NCBI GenBank assembly: GCA_045601305.1
Contig: JAZRZG010000135.1
Span: 1-36,557 of the forward strand
DNA from: Equadaptatus sp045601305
GTDB taxonomy: Bacteria; Synergistota; Synergistia; Synergistales; Synergistaceae
Length of the DNA: 36,557 nt
Reading direction: 5' to 3'
The first letter of the stretch is position 1. Each line of letters starts with the position of its first letter. The translations under genes and the position numbers were made by a program. The notes under the pieces are model-generated. The model was not told where the DNA came from. It did not search any database and was given only the letters and a program-made list of their open reading frames with translations. Below, in pieces: positions 23,080 through 33,100 of the stretch.

Positions 23080-23529
23080 ATGATAACAAAAATCAGACAA
23101 TTTCGTCAGGCAAGAGGCATGAGCCAAAGAGAGCTTGCAAAACAGATTGGGGTATGCGAAAGCTATATGTCGGAAATAGAAACGGGACGAAAATTTACCT
23201 CTTTCAAGGCGCTCTACAAGATGTCAAAGATATTCGGCTGCGATATACAAGAGCTGATAGACGACCAGCTTGCGGCGCGGCAGAAACGCGTTGAAGTGGA
23301 AGATTTTGTTGAAAGTATTGGAAATACCGGCAGCAGGAACAACGACAGCATTGTTACGAGAACAGTGACAGAGGAATTACAGGAAGAACACGCGCGGATA
23401 GGCGAGACGATACTGATGGACATAATGAACGGGCTGCAGACGCTGCAGTTTGCGTCAAGAAAAAAAGTGCTCACCTACGTCAACGATTTGAGAAGAGCAG
23501 ACGGGAGAGTAGAAAACCCGGGAGTATAG
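23080..23529 (+). CDS. XRE-family helix-turn-helix transcription regulator
   Basis: A 149-residue cytoplasmic DNA-binding protein. The Cro/C1-type helix-turn-helix covers about residues 1-60 (IRQFRQARGMSQRELAKQIG, SYMSEIETGRKFTSFKALYKMSKIFGC). The remainder is acidic and helical, probably for dimer formation. The start is the ATG with GGGAGG ten bases upstream; an in-frame ATG seven codons earlier overlaps that ribosome site. The last residues (DGRVENPGV) and the TAG stop are encoded by the first units of 15-nt array B, so the original C-terminus seems to have been replaced by repeat sequence. A target is not known; it may control the nearby toxin-antitoxin genes or the adhesin. Confidence 0.8.
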   Translation: MITKIRQFRQARGMSQRELAKQIGVCESYMSEIETGRKFTSFKALYKMSKIFGCDIQELIDDQLAARQKRVEVEDFVESIGNTGSRNNDSIVTRTVTEELQEEHARIGETILMDIMNGLQTLQFASRKKVLTYVNDLRRADGRVENPGV

Positions 23530-23637
23530 AACACGGGAGTACAAAACCCGGGAGTATAGAACACGGGAGTATGAAACACGGGAGTATAGAACACGGGAGT
23601 AGAAAACACGGGAGTATGAAACACGGGAGTAGGAAAG
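23501..23637. repeat. 15-nt tandem repeat array B
   Basis: About nine units of ACGGGAGTATAGAAC type with single-base variants (ACAAAAC, ATGAAAC, AGAAAAC endings). It shares its ACGGGAGTATAGAA core with array A but has C instead of G at the unit end. The array enters the 3' end of the XRE gene and supplies its stop codon. Confidence 0.92.
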
Positions 23638-23687
23638 TCGTCAGTCATCGGTCGTAGGTCGTCAGTCGGAAAACAAAAATCTTTGTC

Positions 23688-23719
23688 TTTCTGCATGGAG
23701 CGCAGCGGAAGTGCAGAAA
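23688..23719 (-). repeat. TTCTGCG hairpin element, variant copy
   Basis: Outer stem TTTCTGCA / TGCAGAAA, in reversed orientation. The outer G-C pair of other copies is replaced by A-T on both arms, a compensatory change. The inner stem is not well preserved. Confidence 0.6.
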
Positions 23720-23773
23720 CCAGCGGCTTTCGCGAGTGGAACGAGAGGAATTTTAGAAGAAAAAAGACACTGG

Positions 23774-23808
23774 ATTCTGCGCTAAATCCTAACGGATTTC
23801 CGCAGAAT
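23774..23808 (+). repeat. TTCTGCG hairpin element, copy 2
   Basis: Outer stem ATTCTGCG / CGCAGAAT, inner stem AAATCC / GGATTT, loop TAAC, flanked by CTGG on the left and GACGG on the right. Confidence 0.85.
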
Positions 23809-24197
23809 GACGGGTAAAAAGCATTAAGCAGTAAGCAAAATGCCGAGGTGCTAAGTGCTAAGTGCGAGGTGCGCCCTTGTCGTTAGTCGTTAGACGTTAG
23901 CACGAAAGGCGGGAGTCGGGAAAACCGGCAGACGGCTGACAGCGAAAAACCGGCTGACAGCTAACAGCTGATAGCAGACAGCAAAAAACCGGCTGACAGC
24001 AGACAGCTGATAGCAGATAGCGAAAAACCGGCTGACAGCCATCAGCCGACAGCGCGAGCACAGCGAGCAATACAGCGGCGCGAAGCGCCGACCGGCAACA
24101 ATACTACACAACTCTTAATAAGTGTAGTTTTATAAATAGATAAGGTTACAAAATTCAGGATTTAAGTTTCAAAATTCTCTAAAAGGAGAGGATAGTA

Positions 24198-27100
24198 ATG
24201 TTAAGAACAAAACTCAGAAAGGCAGCGGTAATTCTAATGCTCGTGTCGTTTGTTTTCGGCACGGTGTCGCCCGCGCTGGCGGCAGGGATACAGAAAGTGT
24301 CCTACACGCGGATGGATAAGACCACCGGCTCTACCGGCAGCTTTCTCGGAACAGACTGGCTTGTGTATAACACAGACGCCAATTGGGCCTACGTCATATG
24401 TGCGAATGTCATTAGCAATGTATCGTTTGGCAATGGCACCTGCGCAACTTGCGATTACGCCGTTTCAAACCTACGATGGGTTGTCAACGAGTATGAGATC
24501 AACACCCTGAAAAAGTATGGTAGCAGCACTCAATCAACCACGCTTACTTGGTATGACATCTCCGGCGGCGGAGGCACAGTGGCAAAAGGGCTTATAGCGA
24601 ACCACAGCCTGACAGACGTCGGAGTAACGGAAGATGAGTTGTATACACTTACCTGTGAGGACAAGTTGTATATACTTTCCGCTAAAGAGGCGGAACAGGG
24701 ATATTTTTCAACGGCGGAGCACAGGATCACCGGTGGTATAGGTAGTCGATGGTGGCTTCGTACGCCCGGCATTGGAACAGTGAAGTTTGTCGAGTATAAC
24801 GGCACCTGGGGCTGGCTGCAAAACAACTACGACTTCGGCGTTCGCCCCGCTTTGCAAATCAATCTCAAATCTCCTCTCTTCTACTCTCCGCTTTTCAAGA
24901 CTGCCGCCGTAGGCGGCAAAAGCAGCGTGATCGTAGGGCAGGGTTTCAAACTGCCGACCACCACCACGCCCACGGCTTGGAAGCTCACTGTGGAGGACAC
25001 AAGCATCACCGCGCCGACGGGCGTTAGTGTGGTGCAGGCGCCGACCAGCGGCAGCGGCGTGACCAAAATGGTGGAGGATGATACAACCGGAACAGTAATT
25101 TTGGCGACCCACATAGAGACAACCTACAACACCGCTCCAACAATAAAATATAGTGGCAAGGGCAGCGGAATGTATATATCCGCGATAGTGGAAGACGCAA
25201 AAGACGGCAGCCCTACGAAGGGAGCGTACACCAACTACGCGAAAATATCAACCAGCTCAAGCAGCACCGGTATGGAACTGAAGTTCGGCGATCTTGCCGA
25301 CGGCACGTACAACCTGTACGTCTTCTCGGAAAGCCCAAATGGCGACAACGAGGTGGACTACGCTTCACCTTTGGTAAGCGCGGGTCAGATTAAAAGAGGT
25401 ACGGATTACATAACGAAAGACACGCTGCAAAAAGCGCAAAAGGACAAGGCTGTCACAGCGAATATCAGCGGCAATTTTGAGCTTGCCTTTGAAAATGCCG
25501 AGTATAAAACAGGCGTGAACATAGCAAACAGCGCGCAAGGCAAAATCACGGCGGCAGCGACAGGCGGAACGACGCTGACCGGAAACGTTTCTGTCGGCAG
25601 CAGCGGAACGCTGACAACGACTAACGCTTTCACGTTCAAGGGGACAAACACAATAACCGGAACGCTCACAGGCGGAAACGTAACAATATCGGGCGGCACT
25701 ACGACAGTAGGCAGCGCCGGCAAGATTGCCAATGCGCTGACTATTGGCACAGGCGGCACGCTTGTGCTTAACGATGCAGGCAAATACAATGTATCGACCG
25801 GAGTTGTAAGTCCGACAATGTCGGGAGGCACGGTACAATTCACAGGCGGCACGCTTGGTCAGGCGGTATGCGGCACAGGCACGACGAAATTCACCGGCGG
25901 CACGCTTGCGGCAGACGTAACGACTACAACGCTGGACTTTGCCGGAAACGTGACGGCAAACGCAAGCAACATACAGGCAACATCAACAAACAAAGTGTCA
26001 AGCGACACTCTGACGCTCACAGCCGGCACGCTGAACAAGGCGATAAGCGGCGCGGGTAACGTGACGATAGGCGGCAGCGTGAGTTCAAGCGTGGCAAACT
26101 TTACCAACACGGGAACACTTTCCGTGTCAAGCGGCACTCTGGCGCTCACGGCAGGCACGCTCAGCAAAGCGGTAACCAACAACGGAACGGTGAAGCTTGA
26201 CGGAGCGTCGCTCGGCGGCGCATACGTAACGGCCGGAACGCTTGAATTTGCGAAAACTCTTACGACAAACGCGAACTACGTTGCGGCGGCAACGAACAAG
26301 GTTGACAGCGACGTAACACTCACGCTGAACACGGGCGCCCTTGCAAAAGGAATAAGCAACAGCGGCACTGTAACGCTGATGGGTATAACCGCAATGAACG
26401 CGGCGGTGAACGGCGGAACGCTGAACGTTAATCAGGATCTTACAACAAGCGCTGCCAACATAAGCGGAGCGACAAACAACGTGCAGTCAAGCAAAACGCT
26501 CACTCTCAACGCAGGCACGCTCAGCAAAGCGGTAACCAACAACGGCATTGTAACGCTGACGGGAGTAAACGCAACAAGCGGGCTCGGCGCTGCTGTAACG
26601 GGCGGAACGCTGAATATCAGCCAGGGGCTGAATGCCAGCGCAGATTACATAAAAGGAAACACAAACTATGTGGCAGCCGGCAAGACTCTCGACCTCACAA
26701 CAGGCACGCTGAGCAAAGCGATAACCAACAGCGGCACGGTAAATCTTACTAATGTCAGCGCGCTGAACGCGGCGGTGAACGGCGGAACGCTGAACGTTAA
26801 TCAGGATCTTACAACAAGCGGCGCCAATATAAACGGTACGACAAACAACGTGCAGTCAAGCAAAACGCTCACTCTCAACGCAGGCACGCTGAACAAAGCG
26901 GTAACCAACAACGGAACGGTGAAGCTTGACGGAGCGTCGCTCGGCGGCGCATACGTAACGGCCGGAACGCTTGAATTTGCGGAAAATCTTGAGACAAACG
27001 CGAACTACGTTGCGGCGGCCACAAACAATGTTAACAGCGGCGTAACACTCACGCTGAACACGGGCGCTCTTGCAAAAGGAATAACCAACAGCGGCACGGT

Positions 27101-30100
27101 AACGCTGACGGGTATAACCGCAATGAACAAGGCGGTGAACGGCGGAACGCTGAACGTTAATCAGGATCTTGAAACAAGCGCTGCCAATATAAACGGTACG
27201 ACAAACAACGTGCAGTCAAGCAAAACGCTCACTCTCAACGCAGGCACGCTCAGCAAAGCGGTAACCAACAACGGAACGGTGAAGCTTAACGGCGCAACGC
27301 TCGGCGGCGCATACGTAACGGCCGGAACGCTTGAATTTGCGAAAAATCTTGAGACAAAAGCGGACTACGTTGCGGCGGCCACAAACAAGGTTGACAGCGG
27401 CGTAACACTCACGCTTACCGAAGGCACGCTGGCAAAAGGAATAAGCAACAGCGGCACAGTGACGCTTGCCGGCGCGGCGTTCGGAACAGGCGGCAAAATA
27501 TCGGGCGGCGCCGTAACGCTCAACGGAACTGCTTTCAAGTCGTCAAACCTCGGCACGCTGGCAAGCCTTAGCTCAACCAACGCGTTTTACAGCTTCAACG
27601 CGCAGCTTTCCGGCGCCGCGCCGGCGGTGGACAAAATAACGGTGACAGGCGCCGCGACAGGCACGCTGAAACTCGGCAGCGCCACAGTGACGGATACTCC
27701 CGATGCAAACTGGGCTATCGGCGAGACGAGAAAAGCGCAGTACATCAACTGCGGTACAGGCAGCGATATTACTATAGGAAACACAATAACCGCCACGACA
27801 GCCGGCTACAAATATATCTTCGCGCAGGCAGCAGGCGAAACCGGCTTCATGAGCATAACCAAAGACAACGGCTACAACCTGTGGCAGATAGTGCAGGACG
27901 ATCCTGCCGGAGCGGGCAGCGTAGATACCTACGCCCTGCTTACAGAATACGAAGAAAATCATGACCTCGGCGAGCTTAAGAACGTGACAGGCGGAACAAG
28001 CCGTACGCTGACGATACAGGGCAACAAACACAAATTCAGCGGAGGAAACCACACAGGCATAGCGACAAAAGCAAGCGACAGACTCGACATAGTGAACGTA
28101 AAAGAAATATCGGGCTGGGCAGGCGGCACGGCGTTCACCAACGCCGGAACGCTGAATTTCAGCGCAAGCGGAACAGGCGCGCCGGAACTGGAACTGAAAG
28201 ACGGAATTTCAAACAGCGGAACAGTAACCTTCGGACAGAACGTAAACCTCACCGGCACGCTTTCAGGAGCCGGCAGCTACGTCAACAACGGAACAATGAC
28301 CGTTGCCGACGCGTCAAAGCTTGCCATGACGGGAACAGCCGGACTGACAAACACAGGCGGAACAGTCAACCTTGGTTCAGCTGCCGAAAGCACGCTCGGC
28401 GCGAAAATCACGGGCGGAACTCTCAACGTCAACGGCAACGTAACGTCAAAAGCAGATTACATAGCGGGCGGTACAAACAACGTAGCGTCAGGCGCAGCCC
28501 TCACGCTTAACGCAGGCACGCTTGCAGCCGGTAAGACAATCTCAGGCGCAGGTACGACAAACATAGCGGGTGACGTGACGACAAACGCGCTTGTTTCAAC
28601 AGCAACGTACACGGTAGGTGCGTCAGGCAACCTTACGACAAATGCGCAGAACATAGGTACAAGCCTTACGGTCAACAACGGCGGGTTTGCCAACCTTACG
28701 GGCGGCACGCTTGCAGCCGACAAGACAATCTCAGGCGCCGGTACGACAAACATAACGGGTGACGTGACGACAAACGCGAAAGTTTCAACGACGACGTACA
28801 CTGTCGGTGCGTCAGGCAACCTTACGACGGACGCGCAGTACATAGGTACAAGCCTTACGGTCAACAACGGCGGGTTTGCCAACCTTACGGGTGGCACGCT
28901 TGCAGCCGATAAGACAATCTCCGGCGCAGGCGCGACGAACGTCAACGGCGTTGTGACGACAAACGCGAAAGTCTCAACGACGACGTACACTATCGGTGCG
29001 TCAGGCAACCTTACGACAAATGCGCAGAACATAGGTACAAGCCTTACGGTCAACAACGGCGGGTTTGCCAACCTTACGGGTGGCACGCTTGCAGCCGATA
29101 AGACAATCTCCGGCACGGGCGCGACAAACATAACGGGTGACGTGACGACAAACGCGAAAGTTTCAACGGCAACGTACACGGTCGGAGCAGATAGCAGCCT
29201 TACGACGGACGCGCAGTACATAGGCAGCGCTCTGACGGACAACGGCGCAGTCAACCTCACCGCAGGCACGCTTAGCAAAGCAATAACAGGCACAGGCAGC
29301 GTAAAGATAGACGGAGAAGTAACCTCAACAATGGCAAACCTCGGCAACACGGGCACGCTCTCCGTAGCAGACGGCGGCATTCTCACGCTTACCGGCGGAA
29401 CGCTGGCAAAAGAGGTAACCAACGCCGGAACGGTAAAACTCAGCGGAGCGGGGCTTGGCGGCGCGCACGTAACAGCCGGAACGCTTGAATTTGCGAAAAA
29501 TCTTGAGACAAAAGCGAACTACGTTGCGGCAGAAACGAACAAGGTTGACAGCGGCGTAACACTCACGCTTACCGAAGGCACGCTGGCAAACGCGGTACAA
29601 GGAGCCGGCACTGTGAAGTTCACAGGCGGTGAACTTGCGGCAGACGTAACGACCGCGACGCTTGACTTTGCCGGAAACGTGACGGCAAACGCAAACAACA
29701 TACAGGCAACGACGACAAACAAGGTAACAAGCGGCACTCTGACGCTGAACGGCGGCACGCTTGCAAAAACCCTGACCGGCGCCGGAAACGTGGCGGCAGC
29801 CGGAGACGTAAGTTCAACAGTCGCGAACCTCGGCAACACAGGCACGCTCTCCGTAGCAGACGGCGGCATTCTCACGCTTACCGGCGGAACGCTGGCAAAA
29901 GACATAACCAACGCCGGAACGGTAAAACTCAACGGAGCGGGGCTTGGCGGCGCGCACGTAACAGCCGGAACGCTTGAATTTGCGGCAGATCTTACAACCA
30001 ACGCGGACTACATATCAACGGCAGTGAACAAGGTTGACAGCGGAGTAACCCTCACGCTGGGCGAGGGCACGCTTGCCAACGCGATAACCAACCTCGGAAC

Positions 30101-33100
30101 GGTGAAACTCAACGGCGCGACGCTCGGCGGAGCGCACGTAACGGCGGGCACGCTTGAATTCGCGCAGGACTATGACATAAACGCGGGCTGCGTCGCGGCG
30201 GACGTAAACGTTGCAGCAGACGGTACGGCGCTCAACCTTACAGGCGGCGCGCTTGCAAAGGGGTTAACCAACAACGGCAGTGTAACGGCGCAAAGCGGTG
30301 TTGTGATAAACAGCACGGTAACAAACAACGCAACGGCAACGGCAGAGCTTAAGGAAGGCGCTGAGTTCGGAAACAGCGGCAAAATATCCGGCGGCAGCCT
30401 GACGCTCGGCAAGGGCGTCGTCTTCAGCGCGGCAAACATTGAAGGACTGAAACAGCTCACCGCAGCCGGCACGGCAGCCTGCTCAGACACACCGTTCCTT
30501 AACCTTAACGTAACGCTTGGAGACGGAACAGCCAATCCTTACATAAAGGCGGCCATACTCGGCACAGACAAGGCTGACGGAGAAGTAAAACTCGGAAAAG
30601 CAATCTTTGGCGGCATGACCTCTGACAACTGGGTATTGGAAACGACAGAACAGATACAGTACCTCAGCGACGAGGCAATCACTGCCGGAAGCACCCTGAC
30701 GGTTGGAAACAGAATTGTCCAGCTCAACGACGGCAACAGATATATCTTTACCCAGGGTCGCGCAACACCGGGCGACGCGGAAAGCGCGGTTAGCATCGGT
30801 TACATAGACGTTCGCAAGGAACAAGGCTTCACGCTGAAAGAAACAATCAACAACAGCAGACCGGAATCGGGCGAAGCCAATGATTTCACCCTGATCTCCG
30901 ACGACAGCGAAAGCATAACCGCGGCGCACGGCGGAGACCTCGGCGGACTTAACAACGACGACCGCGAAGACGGCTTCACCTTCACCATAAGCGGCATGAA
31001 CACGTCTGGAAACAACTACACGCTCTACGGCAACGGCTTTAACGGCATAGTCGTAGCCGACCCGGCGGACTTCGGCGGAAAAGCCGGTGACACGCTCAAC
31101 CTTGAAGACATTAAACTGAACAACTTCAAGACGGTTGTAACAAACAAAGAGGGCGGAATTGTCAACCTTAACAACGTTGTCTTTGAAGCGACGGGAACAA
31201 TGGACATCGTGAACGACGGAACGCTTGCGCTTTCCGGAACAAACGAATTTGACAAGGGCGTAAGCGGAAACGGCACGATAAAAACGCAGGCGGACTACGT
31301 TCTCAAGGGACAGGGCAAAGACGCCACGACAATCGCGGCAAAAACGCTGACAGGCGCGGGAAATCTTGCTGTTGAAGATGTGACGCTTGAAATAGGCGAA
31401 GGCGCGGAAAGCGCAATCGCCGGAACGCTTGCCCTGAACGGCACGGCGTTGGTAAAAGGCGCGGGCATTGACGCAACGGCGGTTGCCGCAGACAGCCTTG
31501 ACCTTTCAGGAAACGTAACGTTTGAAGACATAACGGTAATGTCGCTCGGCGAAATGACGGCGGCTGACGGAACAACAATCAGCGGCAGCGGCGTTGACAG
31601 AACGGCGGTAGTCACAAACACGATTGCGCCGGAAGGAACTCTGAATATCAGTGACGTAACGCTCGGTGTTGAGAACCTTGCTGCGGCGGACGGCGCGGCT
31701 TACGCCGGCAACGGCAAGGACAAAGCGGTAATAACCTCGCTGAACTTCACTCCGGCAGGCAGCTTCAGCGTCAGCAATATCACAGTCAGCGCGGCGAATG
31801 CCGTGACGGCTGCGGACGGAAGCGTAATCACGGGCAACGGCAAAGACAATGCCGTAATAATCGCTGACGCGTTCAACGGAGCCGGAAGCGCTACGGTCAA
31901 AGACGTGACGATAGCTGCCGAAAACGGCGGAAACGTGGAAGGTATTCTCACGCTTGACGGCGCGTATCTCGCGTCAGGCACGGAAACGAAACTTGACGGA
32001 CTTGTATCGGAAAACGGTACGCTCAAGGGCAGCTACGGCGTAACGGATACGATTACCGTAAGCGATCAGCTCAGCCTTGACGGCGATACAACTGTGAACA
32101 CGGGCAAACTTGTCATAACGGCGGCAGACGGACTGCTGAAAGGCAGGGAAGAAGAAACGGAAACAGACTTCCTGACGGCGGCAACGATGACGGCAGCAGG
32201 AAACGTGACGATAAAAGACGTAACGGTCAAGGTGTCGGAAACGTCAGAGGTTGAGGGCGACGTTATACTGGACGATGGAACGGTTGAAGGCGGAGAAGTT
32301 GTAATTCACGGCGACCTTGAAGCGAAGCCGGGCACAATCGGCGGAGACGTAACCGTTGAAGGCACGACAGTTGTTGACCCGAAGCTCGTCATCGAAGAAG
32401 ACTCAACGCTTCACACGGAAGAAGTTGTCGTGAAAGGACCGGAAGGAACGGTTGAAGGCGAAGACAAAAACACTTCCGTCATTGACACAGGCAAGATAAC
32501 GGGCGAAGGCGACGTGGTTATCGAAGGCGTAACGACAAACGTTTCAGGCGACGTTGACATTAAGGGAGATCTCGACGTTAAGGATGCTGAGATGGACGTT
32601 GAAGGCAACGTTGAAGTTAAAGGCAACGTTGACGGTACGAACTCTGAAATCAACGTAAAGGGCAAGACCACAGTTGAGGGCGACGTGGTGCTTGACAACA
32701 GCAAAATTAACTCGGAAGACATAACGGTAAAGGGAACGACCGAAACGAAAAACGGCAGCGAAATCAAAGGAAAGGTCAAGTTTGAGGGAACTCTCAGCTT
32801 CAACCTTGACGGAGAAGACAAGAAAAACGGCTACGTGTTCCTCAGTGTTAACGAAACGGCAGACCTCTCAAAAGTGACGGAAGTGCGGCTTATTCAGACT
32901 GACGATTACTACAAGCTGAACAAAGGCGAAACAATGACGCTCATCACTAAGGCAGCAAACTACAAGGGCGAGTCCAAAATTGAGGAAAGAGGCATAAACG
33001 GCGAAGAAAACTACAAATATATCTACAGCGTAGGAATTGAAAACTCCGCGCTCATGCTCGGTTACGTTGCCAAAGGCGCTGCAGATCAGACAAAATCTTT

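Larger units (their letters stand above)
23638..24104. repeat. Repeat-filled region upstream of the giant autotransporter gene
   Basis: No gene is seen. In order: GTCGTCA/GTCGTAG heptads, a variant TTCTGCA hairpin (23688-23719), a TTCTGCG hairpin (23774-23808), AGTGCTA/AGTGCGA heptads, GTCGTTA heptads, then the GACAGCT/GATAGCA tract with AAAAACCGGCT punctuation. It closes with a CAGCGCGAG...GAGCAATACAG module and a GGCGC-GAA-GCGCC hairpin near 24077. Confidence 0.85.

Noticed and set aside
24105..24197. Clear promoter for the giant autotransporter
   Set aside because: The stretch is AT-rich with a TATAAA at 24131, but no minus-35 at proper spacing was found, so no promoter is listed.
28457..29422. 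Long minus-strand frame (321 codons) inside the autotransporter gene
   Set aside because: The passenger's repeated codon pattern leaves the antisense strand free of stops; composition is Val/Pro/Ser-rich with no domain and no start signal.
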